In this document: positions 1 to 8,464 of the stretch, one piece after another
Position numbering within the stretch: position 1 is the first letter of the stretch
Layout: each line of letters starts with the position of its first letter
Source: Streptomyces sp. NBC_01224
Lineage (GTDB): Bacteria > Actinomycetota > Actinomycetes > Streptomycetales > Streptomycetaceae
DNA: 64,000 nucleotides
Direction of reading: 5' to 3'
Assembly (NCBI RefSeq): GCF_036002945.1
Contig: NZ_CP108529.1
Span: 8,737,001-8,801,000 of the forward strand
Position numbers and translations under genes: made by a program
Notes under the pieces: generated by a model
Told to the model about the DNA's origin: nothing
What the model saw: only the letters and a program-made list of their open reading frames with translations
The model's database searches: none

Positions 1-54
1 GGTTCTCGCTCAACCCGTCATCACAACGCGCAATGCGCCAGGAGGAAAGCAGTC

Positions 55-489
55 ATGACCATGCACCGGCCACGCATCGTGGACCTCAGCGAGACGCAGC
101 CCAACCGCAGGCGCGGAGGCGACCTTCGCGCCATGCTCACACCGACGGCGGTGGGAGCCACCAGCGGATTCATGGGGCTGGCCATCGTTCAGCCCGGCGA
201 CCGCATCGGCGAGCACTACCACCCGTACTCCGAGGAGTTCGTGTACGTCGTGAACGGTCTCCTGGAGGTGGATCTGGACGGTGAACCGCACCGGATGCGG
301 CCCGACCAGGGCCTGCTGATCCCTCCCCATGTACGCCACCGATTCCGAAACGTGGGCGACGTCGAGGCACGCATGGTCTTCCACCTCGGCCCCCTCGCCC
401 CGCGCCCGGAACTCGGCCACGTCGACACCGAGCACACGGAGTCCGCCGGGGGCGTCGCCCCGCCGGAACGAACGGAGGCCGCCTCATGA
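55..489 (+). CDS. Spore-pigment cluster cupin (WhiE ORFII type)
   Basis: This 144-residue single-domain cupin corresponds to ORFII of whiE-type spore-pigment clusters, whose members are thought to assist processing of the aromatic polyketide. The cupin metal site is visible in the central part: a GEHYHPYSEE stretch (two His and a Glu) followed by IPPHVRHRF. The ATG has a strong AGGAGG ribosome site about 10 bases upstream. The stop overlaps the start of the KS-alpha gene, so the two are translationally coupled in one operon. The window begins just before this gene, so ORFI of the cluster, if present, lies outside. The cupin fold is clear; the exact step is not proven for the family. Confidence 0.85.
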   Translation: MTMHRPRIVDLSETQPNRRRGGDLRAMLTPTAVGATSGFMGLAIVQPGDRIGEHYHPYSEEFVYVVNGLLEVDLDGEPHRMRPDQGLLIPPHVRHRFRNVGDVEARMVFHLGPLAPRPELGHVDTEHTESAGGVAPPERTEAAS

Positions 490-1754
490 CGCGCCGCGTG
501 GGGGTCACCGGTGTCGGCGTCGTGGCCCCCGGCGGCATCGGCGCACCGGCCTTCTGGGACCTCCTCGCGAACGGACGCACCGCCACCCGGGGCATCACGC
601 TCTTCGACCCGGCCGGCTTCCGCTCCCGCATCGCCGCCGAGTGCGACTTCGACCCGGCAGCGCACGGACTGGACGCGGACCAGGTCGCCAGGTCGGACCG
701 GTACGTCCAGTTCGCGATGGTTGCCGCCAGGGAGGCCCTCGGTGACGCGGGGCTCGACCCGGAGACGGTGGACCCCTGGCGGATGGGTGTGTCGCTGGGC
801 ACCGCGGTCGGCGGCACCACCCGACTGGAGCACGACTATGTCGCCGTCAGCGGCAGCGGCGCCCGCTGGGATGTCGATCACCGGCCGGCCGGTCCGCATC
901 TGGAGCGGGCCTTCTCACCCAGCTCCCTCGCCTCGGCGGTGGCCGAACAGGTCGGCGCGCACGGCCCGGTGCAGACCGTCTCCACTGGCTGCACCTCCGG
1001 TCTCGACGCGATCGGGTACGCCTTCCATTCCATCGAGGAGGGCCGCGTCGACGTCTGCATCGCCGGGGCGTCCGACTCACCGATCACCCCGATCACGGTG
1101 GCGTGCTTCGACGCGATCAAGGCCACCTCGGCGAACAACGACGACCCCGAACACGCCTCCCGGCCGTTCGATTCCCGTCGCGACGGCTTCGTCATGGGCG
1201 AGGGCGGAGCGGTGCTCGTGCTGGAGGAGCTGGAGCACGCCCGGGCCCGCGGCGCGACCGTGTACTGCGAGATCGCGGGCTACGCCACCTTCGGCAATGC
1301 CTACCACATGACCGGGCTTACCCCCGAAGGGCTGGAGATGGCCGAGGCGATCAACCGGGCCCTCGACCACGCCCGCATGGACGGCTCGCAGATCGACTAC
1401 GTCAACGCACACGGCTCGGGCACCAAGCAGAACGACCGGCACGAGACGGCCGCCGTGAAGCGGGCACTGGGCGCGCACGCCTACGACGTACCGATGAGCT
1501 CGATCAAGTCCATGGTCGGCCACTCGCTGGGAGCGATCGGGGCCATAGAGATTGCCGCCTGCGTACTCGCCCTGGTTCACCAGACGGTGCCGCCGACGGC
1601 GAACTACGAGAGCCCGGACCCGGAGTGTGACCTCGACTACGTGCCGCGCACCGCACGTCCCCTGAAGCTGCGTAGCGTCCTCTCGGTCGGCAGCGGGTTC
1701 GGCGGCTTCCAATCCGCGGTGGCCCTGACGAGAACAGGTGGGAGGACACCATGA
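486..1754 (+). CDS. Type II PKS ketosynthase alpha (KS-alpha)
   Basis: This is the condensing subunit of a minimal type II polyketide synthase. It extends malonyl units on the acyl carrier protein to make the spore-pigment chain. It has 422 residues, the usual KS-alpha length. The catalytic cysteine is Cys169 in VSTGCTSGLDA, and the two catalytic histidine motifs are NAHGSGT and VGHSLGAIG. The start overlaps the cupin stop and the stop overlaps the KS-beta start, the standard coupling of KS-alpha/KS-beta pairs. The order cupin, KS, CLF, ACP, cyclase, cyclase matches whiE of S. coelicolor (ORFIII). Confidence 0.95.
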   Translation: MTRRVGVTGVGVVAPGGIGAPAFWDLLANGRTATRGITLFDPAGFRSRIAAECDFDPAAHGLDADQVARSDRYVQFAMVAAREALGDAGLDPETVDPWRMGVSLGTAVGGTTRLEHDYVAVSGSGARWDVDHRPAGPHLERAFSPSSLASAVAEQVGAHGPVQTVSTGCTSGLDAIGYAFHSIEEGRVDVCIAGASDSPITPITVACFDAIKATSANNDDPEHASRPFDSRRDGFVMGEGGAVLVLEELEHARARGATVYCEIAGYATFGNAYHMTGLTPEGLEMAEAINRALDHARMDGSQIDYVNAHGSGTKQNDRHETAAVKRALGAHAYDVPMSSIKSMVGHSLGAIGAIEIAACVLALVHQTVPPTANYESPDPECDLDYVPRTARPLKLRSVLSVGSGFGGFQSAVALTRTGGRTP

Positions 1755-3001
1755 AAACCCGTAAAGCGCGGCGCGCCGTCGTCACCGGTATCGGTGTCGT
1801 CGCCCCCAACGGCACCAACACCGAGGCCTTCTGGAAGAGGACGCACGAAGGGATCAGCGTTCTCGACCGGGTCACCCGCGAGGGATGCGAGCAGCTTCCG
1901 CTGCGGGTCGCGGGCGAGGTGCGGGGCTTCGAGGCGGCGGAGCTGATCGAAGAGCGCTTCATCGTCCAGACCGACCGGTTCACGCACTTCGCGATGGCCG
2001 CCGCGGACATCGCGCTGGACGATGCCCGGCTGGGCCGCGCCGACTACGAGGATTCGCCCTTCGACGTCGGCGTGGTGACCGCTGCCGGGTCCGGTGGCGG
2101 CGAGTTCGGCCAGCGGGAACTCCAACGGCTGTGGGGACAGGGATCCACCTACGTGGGTCCGTACCAGTCCATCGCCTGGTTCTACGCCGCCAGCACCGGC
2201 CAGATCTCGATCCGTGGCGGCTTCAAGGGGCCGTGCGCGGTCGTGGCCAGCGACGAAGCGGGCGGGCTGGACGCGCTGGCGCATGCCGCCCGTTCGATCC
2301 GCCGCGGTACCGAAGCGGTGGTGGTCGGCGCGGCCGAGGCACCGCTGGCTCCCTACTCGGTCGTCTGCCAGCTCGGGTACGAGGACCTGAGCACCAGTGA
2401 CGACCCCGCCCGCGCCTACCGGCCGTTCACCTCGGACGCCTGCGGCTTCGTGCCGGCCGAAGGCGGCGCCATGCTGGTGGTCGAGGAGGAGCAGTCGGCC
2501 CGTCGGCGCGGGGCCCGTGTCCGGGCCGAAGTCGCCGGGCACGCAGCCACGTTCACCGGAGCGGCCCGGTGGGAGGAGTCCCGGGAGGGCCTCGCCCAGG
2601 CGATCATCGGCGCCCTGCGAGAGGCCGACTGCTCGCCGGACGAGATCGACGTCGTCTTCGCGGACGCCCTCGGCGTACCGGCGGCCGACCGCGCCGAGGC
2701 GCTCGCGATCACGGACGCGCTCGGCGCGCACGGCCGACAGGTACCGGTGACGGCGCCCAAGACCGGCATCGGGCGCGCCTACTGCGGTGCGCCGGTGTTG
2801 GATGCGGCCGCCGCCGTGCTCTCCATGGAGAACGCGCTGATACCGCCCACCCCGAACGTCTTCGACGTGTGCCACGACCTCGATGTGGTCACCGGCCAGG
2901 CGCGCCCCGCGGAACTGCGGACGGCGCTCGTGCTCAGCCGCGGGCTCATGGGCTCGAACGCGGCGATGGTGCTCCGGCGCCCCACCGACATCCAAGTGTG
3001 A
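1751..3001 (+). CDS. Type II PKS chain length factor (KS-beta)
   Basis: KS-beta partner of the preceding ketosynthase. It forms the heterodimer and sets chain length by decarboxylative priming. It has 416 residues with the same thiolase-fold framework, but the active-site cysteine is replaced: the aligned segment reads VASDEAGGLDA, with Glu169 where KS-alpha has Cys169. Many antibiotic CLFs have Gln here, so the acidic residue is worth noting. The catalytic histidine motifs of KS-alpha are also absent (FADALGVPAAD in place of NAHGSGT). ATG start overlaps the KS-alpha stop by 4 bp. Equivalent to whiE ORFIV. Confidence 0.93.
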   Translation: MKTRKARRAVVTGIGVVAPNGTNTEAFWKRTHEGISVLDRVTREGCEQLPLRVAGEVRGFEAAELIEERFIVQTDRFTHFAMAAADIALDDARLGRADYEDSPFDVGVVTAAGSGGGEFGQRELQRLWGQGSTYVGPYQSIAWFYAASTGQISIRGGFKGPCAVVASDEAGGLDALAHAARSIRRGTEAVVVGAAEAPLAPYSVVCQLGYEDLSTSDDPARAYRPFTSDACGFVPAEGGAMLVVEEEQSARRRGARVRAEVAGHAATFTGAARWEESREGLAQAIIGALREADCSPDEIDVVFADALGVPAADRAEALAITDALGAHGRQVPVTAPKTGIGRAYCGAPVLDAAAAVLSMENALIPPTPNVFDVCHDLDVVTGQARPAELRTALVLSRGLMGSNAAMVLRRPTDIQV

Positions 3002-3017
3002 GTAAGGAGAAGTCCTC

Positions 3018-3275
3018 ATGACCGATCGACTGACCTACACGGAACTCGCCGTCCTGATGAAGAAGGGCGCCGGGCTCACCGTCGACCCGCGGGACATGGA
3101 GAAGCGCCCCGGGTCCGCCTTCGACGAGTTCGGCCTCGACTCGCTCGGCCTTCTCGGCATCGTGGGCGTGCTGGAGAACCGGCACGGCAGGGCGCTGCCG
3201 GCCGATGCCGACCGCTGCAAGACCCCCGAGGAATTCCTCGACCTCGTCAACACCACCCTCATGACTGGAGCCTGA
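3018..3275 (+). CDS. Acyl carrier protein of the spore-pigment PKS
   Basis: 85-residue type II acyl carrier protein that carries the growing polyketide on a phosphopantetheine arm. The attachment site is Ser42 in the FGLDSLGLLG motif, with the acidic helix-II residues expected for KS docking. It lies 16 bp after the CLF gene behind an AAGGAGAAG ribosome site and is almost contiguous with the following cyclase. Equivalent to whiE ORFV. Confidence 0.93.
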   Translation: MTDRLTYTELAVLMKKGAGLTVDPRDMEKRPGSAFDEFGLDSLGLLGIVGVLENRHGRALPADADRCKTPEEFLDLVNTTLMTGA

Positions 3276-3276
3276 A

Positions 3277-3756
3277 GTGTCCGGACACACCGAGAACGAG
3301 ATCACCATCGCCGCCCCCCTGGACCTCGTGTGGGACGTGACGAATGATCTGGAGAACTGGCCGCGGCTGTTCAGTGAGTACGCCGCGGTCGAAGTCATCG
3401 AACGGGACGGCGACAGCACGACGTTCCGCCTGACCATGCACCCCGACGAGAACGACAAGGTCTGGAGCTGGGTCTCCGAGCGGACCGTCGACCGCGCCGC
3501 ACGCACGGTCCGCGCCCGCCGTGTCGAGCCGGGCCCGTTCCAGCACATGAACATCCGGTGGGAGTACTCGGAGGTCCCCGGCGGTACGAAGATGCGCTGG
3601 TCCCAGGAATTCGCGATGCGGCCCGACGCACCCGTCGACGACGCGTGGATGACCGACAACATCAACCGCAACTCCAAGGTCCAGATGGAGCTCATCCGGG
3701 ACAAGATCGAGCAGCGCGCCCGGGAGCGCCGTACCGCCTCGGTCTCTGCCGGCTGA
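3277..3756 (+). CDS. Polyketide aromatase/cyclase (SRPBCC fold, WhiE ORFVI type)
   Basis: 159-residue START/Bet v1-like aromatase/cyclase that folds and aromatises the nascent polyketide. N-terminal ENEITIAAPLDLVWDVTNDL and the following NWPRLFSEY segment are typical of monodomain TcmN/WhiE aromatase domains. The GTG start lies one base after the ACP stop, so it probably relies on coupling with the ACP gene. Residue 34 to the end carries the WSWVSERTVD and MRWSQEF strands of the family. Confidence 0.9.
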   Translation: MSGHTENEITIAAPLDLVWDVTNDLENWPRLFSEYAAVEVIERDGDSTTFRLTMHPDENDKVWSWVSERTVDRAARTVRARRVEPGPFQHMNIRWEYSEVPGGTKMRWSQEFAMRPDAPVDDAWMTDNINRNSKVQMELIRDKIEQRARERRTASVSAG

Positions 3757-3833
3757 CCAGCCGTCCGCCCACGACCCGGCCGCCCGGCCGCACGGCCGGG
3801 CAGCCGGGCCGGGAACCAGAAAGGCATCCCACG

Positions 3834-4166
3834 ATGCACCATGCTCTGATCGTCGCCCGGATGGCGCCGGGTTCGGCGCCGGACATCGCCGAGCTGTTCG
3901 CCGCCTCCGACAGCAGCGAACTGCCGCATCTCGTCGGCATCACCAGGCGCAAGCTCTTCCAGTTCGGCGACGTCTATCTGCACCTGATCGAATCGGACCG
4001 TCCGCCGGGTCCCGAGATCGCCAAGGTGACGGAGCACCCGGCGTTCAAGGACATCAGCGACAAGCTCACCGCATATGTGAGCGCGTACGACCCGAAGACC
4101 TGGCGCAGTCCCAAGGACGCCATGGCCCACGAGTTCTACCGGTGGGAGCGCGGCACCACCGCTTGA
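3834..4166 (+). CDS. Polyketide cyclase, TcmI/SchB family (WhiE ORFVII type)
   Basis: 110-residue dimeric alpha+beta barrel cyclase for a later ring closure in the spore-pigment pathway. HALIVARMAPGSAPDIAELF at the start, GITRRKLFQFGDVYLHLIE in the middle and AHEFYRWERG at the end are family hallmarks. The ATG was chosen over longer frames because of the AGAAAGG ribosome site and the family N-terminus. It is separated from ORFVI by 77 bp that contain a CG-rich dyad. It is the last gene of the operon and is followed at once by a strong terminator. Confidence 0.9.
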   Translation: MHHALIVARMAPGSAPDIAELFAASDSSELPHLVGITRRKLFQFGDVYLHLIESDRPPGPEIAKVTEHPAFKDISDKLTAYVSAYDPKTWRSPKDAMAHEFYRWERGTTA

Positions 4167-4170
4167 GACG

Positions 4171-4218
4171 GGAAATCGCCCCGGGTCCGGCCGACTTGCC
4201 GGACCCGGGGCGATTTCC
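4171..4218. terminator. Bidirectional intrinsic terminator
   Basis: Perfect 20-bp inverted repeat, arms 4171-4190 and 4199-4218, with an 8-base loop (CCGACTTG). It sits between the end of the spore-pigment operon and the 3' end of the convergent methyltransferase gene, so it can serve both. It lacks a clear U-tract, as is common in Streptomyces. Confidence 0.85.
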
Positions 4219-4250
4219 GTTGTCCCGGGGAGGTTCGCCGGGGAGGGAGA

Positions 4251-5327
4251 TCAGTCGGGGATCACGCATTCGAACGCGTGGAGGTAGGGGTTGACCGGGA
4301 CGACCCTGTCGATCAGCAGCCCGGCATCCGAGATCCGGGTCACCAGGCTCTCCCTGGTGTGCTTCGCACCGCCGACGTTGAGGAGCAGCAGCAGGTCCAT
4401 CGCGGTGGTGAACCGCATCGACGGGGTGTCGTCGACGAGGTTCTCGATGACGACGACCCTGGCTCCGGGGCGGGCTGCCGCGACGACATTGCGCAACGTC
4501 CTGCGCGTGCTGTCGTCGTCCCACTCCAGGATGTTCTTGATGATGTAGAGATCGGCTTTGACGGGGATGGCCTCGCGGCAGTCCCCGGCCACGATACGGG
4601 TCCGGTCGACGAGCGGTCCCTCGTCCCGCAACCGGGCGTCGGCACGTGCCACCACACCCGGCAGATCCATCAGGGTACCGCGCAGCGACGGGTACTTCTC
4701 CAGCAGGCTGGCCAGCACGTGCCCCTGGCCGCCGCCGATGTCGGCGACGGCGGACACCCCGGTGAGGTCGAGGAGTTCGGCGACATCCAGCGCGGACTGC
4801 ATGCTGGAGGTGGTCATGGCCCGGTTGAAGATCTGGGCCGACTCGTGGGCGTCCTGGTGGAGGTAGTCGAAGAACCCCTTGCCGTGCACGTCCGCGAAGA
4901 CGCTCTTGCCGGTGCGCACCGCCTCGTCGAGGCGCGGCCAGACGTCCCAGGTCCAGGGCTCGGTGCACCACAGGGAGATGTTGCGCAGGCTGTTCGGGTC
5001 GTCCTCGCGCAGCAGGCGGGACATCTCGGTGTGGGTGAAGTACCCGTCCGGGGTCTCGGCGAAGATCCCGTAGCAGGACAGCGCGCGCAGCAGCCGGCGC
5101 AGGGGCACCGGCTCGGTCTTCACCAGCGTCGCGAGCTCCTGCGCGGTCGCGGGCGTCTCGCCCAGCGCGTCGGCGACACCCAGCCGGGCCGCGGCGCGTA
5201 CGGCGGCCGCGCGGGCTGCCCCGAAGACGATCTCGCGCAGCTGCATGGCCGGCTGAGGGGGCGTGACGGGGTGCGGGAGGGCGGCGTGTACGGGGGTGGG
5301 TGCGGGGGTGGGACTCACAGTGGTCAT
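4251..5327 (-). CDS. SAM-dependent O-methyltransferase
   Basis: 358-residue class I O-methyltransferase of the plant-type/polyketide family (Methyltransf_2). It has an N-terminal dimerisation winged helix (about residues 30-110: LREIVFGAARAAAVRAAARL then LRRLLRALSCYGIF) and a Rossmann domain with the SAM glycine loop VADIGGGQGHVLASLL. The catalytic region has IIKNILEWDDD and the VVVIENLVDD strand. It is convergent with the spore-pigment operon and separated from it only by the shared terminator, so tailoring of the pigment is a reasonable inference, not proof. N-terminal 20 residues are Pro/Thr-rich and probably disordered. Confidence 0.85.
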   Translation of the reverse strand: MTTVSPTPAPTPVHAALPHPVTPPQPAMQLREIVFGAARAAAVRAAARLGVADALGETPATAQELATLVKTEPVPLRRLLRALSCYGIFAETPDGYFTHTEMSRLLREDDPNSLRNISLWCTEPWTWDVWPRLDEAVRTGKSVFADVHGKGFFDYLHQDAHESAQIFNRAMTTSSMQSALDVAELLDLTGVSAVADIGGGQGHVLASLLEKYPSLRGTLMDLPGVVARADARLRDEGPLVDRTRIVAGDCREAIPVKADLYIIKNILEWDDDSTRRTLRNVVAAARPGARVVVIENLVDDTPSMRFTTAMDLLLLLNVGGAKHTRESLVTRISDAGLLIDRVVPVNPYLHAFECVIPD

Positions 5328-5362
5328 GCTGTTTCGCTTCTCCTAGTGCGAGGGTGCACCGG

Positions 5363-6451
5363 TCAGCACATCCCGGCCGGTGTGGACTTCTTGCAGACGT
5401 TGGCGACGAAGGTGTTGTTCTTGCCGGTGTCGCCATTGACCAGGTCGGCCGGCTTGTTGCCGAGCGCGACATTGGCGCTGATGGTGTGGCCGGTGTTCTT
5501 CGTTCCCACGAAGCTCTTGAACAGCACGACGCCGCCGGAGAGCGGCGTGGCGCCCACGTTGTTGCTGATCGTGTTCGAGCGGACCTGGGTGTCCGCGGCG
5601 CCGGTGAGCACGATGCCGGAACCCTGGATGGCGGGCAGGCGTTCGGTCTTGGCGCAGAACTTGTTGTTGTCGGTGATCTGGTTGGACTGGATCGTCATGG
5701 CTCCGGCCTGCGGCTTGCCCTCGTCGCCCACGATGAAGGCACCGCTGCAGTTGCCGGTGAAGGTGTTGTCATGGACCGACATGTTTCTCACGCGCCTGGC
5801 GGTGAAACCGATCCGGTTGTCCGCCAGAGTGTTGTCCTGGATCTCGGTGCCGCGGGTGTCGGTGGCACCGCCCTCCTCGTCCACAGTGTTCGCGACGAAG
5901 AGACCCGCGTCGCCGTTGGCGCGGGCGGTGTTGCCCGTGAACCGGCCGCGGGTGGAGCGCTCCTGGGCGATGCCCCAGATGCCGTTGTGCTCGGAGGTCA
6001 CGCGCCGGACGGTCAGCTGGTCCGTCCAGGAGGCCCAGACGCCGTTCTTCTTGAATCCGGAGACGGTGAGCGAATCGATGCTCACGCCGTCGACGGTCCG
6101 ACCCTTCTTGCCCAGGACGCAGATGCCGCTGCCGGCCTTCGCGCAGGCGTCGGTGGACTGCGTCTTTCCCGTGGGGGGCTTGATGACGGTTCGGCCGCCG
6201 AGGCCGCGCAGGGTCAGGCCCTTCTTGTCGATCAGGACAGTCTCGTGGTACGTGCCGGGCATGACGACGACCGTGTCGCCCGGCTTGGCGGCGTTCACGG
6301 CCTTCTGGATCGACCCGCCGGGGTGCACCACACGCGGGCTCGCGACGGTGCTGGACGGAACCGCCGTCCCGAATACCGCGGCCGAGACGACGAGTCCCGC
6401 GGCCGAGACGACCGAGACAGAGACAAGGCTCATGATGTGTCGTTTCCTCAT
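5363..6451 (-). CDS. Secreted right-handed parallel beta-helix protein
   Basis: 362-residue exported protein with a signal peptide (basic MRKRH, hydrophobic to about residue 35) and pectin-lyase-like beta-helix repeats. The opening PGGSIQKAVNAAKPGDTVVV and PGTYHETVLI are the classic first rungs. Later rungs repeat N-rich turns (NTARANGD, DNTLADN, SNQITDNNK, SNTISNN). A Cys near the C-terminus (CKKSTPAGMC) may form a disulfide. No catalytic residues can be assigned, so it may bind or cleave a polysaccharide. Its start is ambiguous: the ATG at 6433 has a better AGGAAA ribosome site, but 6451 keeps the basic signal-peptide end. Confidence 0.8.
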   Translation of the reverse strand: MRKRHIMSLVSVSVVSAAGLVVSAAVFGTAVPSSTVASPRVVHPGGSIQKAVNAAKPGDTVVVMPGTYHETVLIDKKGLTLRGLGGRTVIKPPTGKTQSTDACAKAGSGICVLGKKGRTVDGVSIDSLTVSGFKKNGVWASWTDQLTVRRVTSEHNGIWGIAQERSTRGRFTGNTARANGDAGLFVANTVDEEGGATDTRGTEIQDNTLADNRIGFTARRVRNMSVHDNTFTGNCSGAFIVGDEGKPQAGAMTIQSNQITDNNKFCAKTERLPAIQGSGIVLTGAADTQVRSNTISNNVGATPLSGGVVLFKSFVGTKNTGHTISANVALGNKPADLVNGDTGKNNTFVANVCKKSTPAGMC

Positions 6452-6668
6452 GAGCCGACGCTATGGGCGATTTCCCCCCATTGCCACATAGGGTGAGCGG
6501 TCGGGTACACAGCGTCCCCGAATGGCTCAGTCCGGGGCCGCCGCCCGGTGTACGGAGCCGACGCGCGACGGCGCACTCGGGTGATCCGGGCCGGAGCCCG
6601 TGCGGGTGTTCCTCGGGTGCACCGGGCCGGGCGCCATCCGGGTGACTTTCGGCCCTCGGTTCCCGGTC

Positions 6669-8297
6669 TCAGCCCTCGGGTCCGCGCCGGGGGGCGACGA
6701 CCGAGCGGGCCCACCGGTAGTCGGCTTTGCCGCTCGGTGAGCGCTGGATCCGCGGGGTGATCACCAGCCGGCGGGGGATCTTGTAGCCGGCCAGACGGGT
6801 CCTGCAGTGCGCCTGGACGTCGTCGAGCGAGGGCTCGGTCGCACCTTCGCGCAACTGCACCACCGCCGCGACGTGATTTCCCCACCGTTCGTCGGGCACC
6901 CCGGCGACGAGTGCGTCGTACACATCCGGATGGGCCTTCAGCGCCTGCTCGACCTCCTCGGGATACACCTTCTCGCCCCCGGTGTTGATGCACTGTGAAC
7001 CCCGGCCGAGGACCGTGACGATGCCGTCCCCGTCGACGGTCGCCATGTCACCGAGCAGGACCCAGCGCTCGTCGCCCCTTCGGAAGAACGTCTCCGCGGT
7101 CTTCTGCGGGTCGTTGTAGTACCCGAGCGGCACATGGCCGCGCTGGGCGATCCGCCCCGGCTCGCCCGGAGCAACCGGCTCGTACGTCGCCGGATCGACC
7201 ACCGCCGTACGGGAGTTGACCTGGAGACGGAACCCCTTCTCCGGCCCCGAGTCGGCCGTCGCCGTACCGTTGAACCCGGACTCCGACGAGCCGAAGTTGT
7301 TCAGCAGCATCACCGTCGGCACCAGTGCCTGGAACTCCGCACGCACCGAGTCCGACATGATCGCGCCCGAGCTGGAGACGGAGAACATCGACGAACAGTC
7401 GGTTCCCTTCAACGGGCCCTTCAGTGCGTCGATCAACGGCCGCAGCATCGCGTCGCCCACCAGGGACACGCTGGTGACCTTCTCCTTCTCGATCGTACGG
7501 AGCACTTCCTCGGGCACGAACTTGCGGTGGACGACGACCCGTTGCCCGAAGTTGAAGCCGATGAACGCGGTGAGCGTCGAAGTGCCGTGCATCAGCGGGG
7601 GAGTGGGGAAGAAGGTGATCCCGTCACCACCGGCGGCCACCCGCTCGGCCAGCTCCTGCGGGGTCTTCACCGGATCACCGGTCGGCGCACCGCCGCCGAG
7701 GCCGGAGAAGAAGAGGTCCTCCTGGCGCCACATCACACCCTTGGGCATTCCGGTCGTGCCACCGGTGTAGATGATGAACTGGTCGTCGGCCGACCGCGGC
7801 GCGAAGCCGCGTTCCGGGCTCCCGGCCGCCTCGGCGTCCGTGAACGCCACGGCGTCCGGCCCGCGGACGCCCGCCGCCGGTGCCCCCACCCGGATCAGGT
7901 GGCGGAGGGTCGGGGCCTTCGGTGCCGCGGCCGAGACCCGTTCGTCGAACTCGGCATCGAAGACCAGTGCCGCCAGATCCGCATCGCGGTAGAGGTAGGC
8001 CAACTCCTCCTCCACATAGCGGTAGTTGACATTGACGGGGACGATACGGGCCTTGAGGCAGGCCAGCACCGTCTGGAGGTACTCGACTCCGTTGTAGAGG
8101 TGCAGCCCCAGATGCTTGCCGGGGGTGATGCCCGCCTCGATCAGATGGTGGGCGATGCGGTTGGCGGCCGCGTCCAGCTCCGCGTACGTCAGGCGGCGCT
8201 CCGCACCCGTACCGGGGTGATCGAGGTAGACGAGCGCCTCGCGTTCCGGGACCGCGTCGACGACCGACTCGAACAGGTCGGCAAGGTTGTACTCCAC
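6669..8297 (-). CDS. fadD19: Acyl-CoA ligase, FadD19-like
   Basis: 542-residue AMP-forming acyl-CoA synthetase. The P-loop is IIYTGGTTGMPKGVMWRQED, the A8/hinge region GSQCINTGGEKVYPEEVE, and the catalytic lysine lies near the end in SPSGKADYRW. GTG at 8297 was chosen because CAGGAGGA lies 4-11 bases upstream; a longer frame starting at 8423 would run through the promoter. It is divergent from an enoyl-CoA hydratase, followed on that strand by DUF35 and two thiolase-like genes. That is the same arrangement as fadD19/echA19 and Rv3521-ltp4-ltp3 in the cholesterol locus of M. tuberculosis. Activation of a steroid or branched side-chain acid is inferred from this order. Confidence 0.82.
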   Translation of the reverse strand: MEYNLADLFESVVDAVPEREALVYLDHPGTGAERRLTYAELDAAANRIAHHLIEAGITPGKHLGLHLYNGVEYLQTVLACLKARIVPVNVNYRYVEEELAYLYRDADLAALVFDAEFDERVSAAAPKAPTLRHLIRVGAPAAGVRGPDAVAFTDAEAAGSPERGFAPRSADDQFIIYTGGTTGMPKGVMWRQEDLFFSGLGGGAPTGDPVKTPQELAERVAAGGDGITFFPTPPLMHGTSTLTAFIGFNFGQRVVVHRKFVPEEVLRTIEKEKVTSVSLVGDAMLRPLIDALKGPLKGTDCSSMFSVSSSGAIMSDSVRAEFQALVPTVMLLNNFGSSESGFNGTATADSGPEKGFRLQVNSRTAVVDPATYEPVAPGEPGRIAQRGHVPLGYYNDPQKTAETFFRRGDERWVLLGDMATVDGDGIVTVLGRGSQCINTGGEKVYPEEVEQALKAHPDVYDALVAGVPDERWGNHVAAVVQLREGATEPSLDDVQAHCRTRLAGYKIPRRLVITPRIQRSPSGKADYRWARSVVAPRRGPEG

Positions 8298-8383
8298 CGT
8301 TCCTCCTGACCCCGGATGCTGACTGGCTCGGCGGTCATTAGAGCGCTGGGAGGCACAAGTGGGAAGAGGGGCCGCCGAAGAAA

Positions 8384-8400
8384 TCTGACTGGCTGTCAGA
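8384..8400. promoter_or_regulatory. Inverted repeat in the fadD19/echA19 divergent promoter
   Basis: TCTGAC-N5-GTCAGA, a perfect 6-bp dyad. A copy of the left half plus spacer (CTGACTGGCT) also occurs at 8319-8328. Two dyads in a 167-bp divergent promoter suggest a dimeric repressor, possibly TetR-type; the regulator is not in the window. Confidence 0.4.
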
Positions 8401-8427
8401 AAACTATTGAACTGCGCCCCCACCTAC

Positions 8428-8441
8428 TGCAACCTGTTCTA
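8428..8441. promoter_or_regulatory. KstR-like operator
   Basis: The 14-mer TGCAACCTGTTCTA fits the published KstR consensus TNNAACNNGTTNNA at all fixed positions. It lies 24 bp before the echA19-like start and about 130 bp from the divergent fadD19-like start. KstR is the TetR repressor of cholesterol catabolism in mycobacteria and rhodococci, and the flanking genes match members of its regulon. The match is exact but the motif is short. Confidence 0.5.
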
Positions 8442-8464
8442 GGTCTTGAGACGGGAGGCAGACA

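Noticed and set aside
4278..6491. A 737-residue open frame on the plus strand
   Set aside because: Antisense to the methyltransferase and beta-helix genes, both of which have clear motifs.
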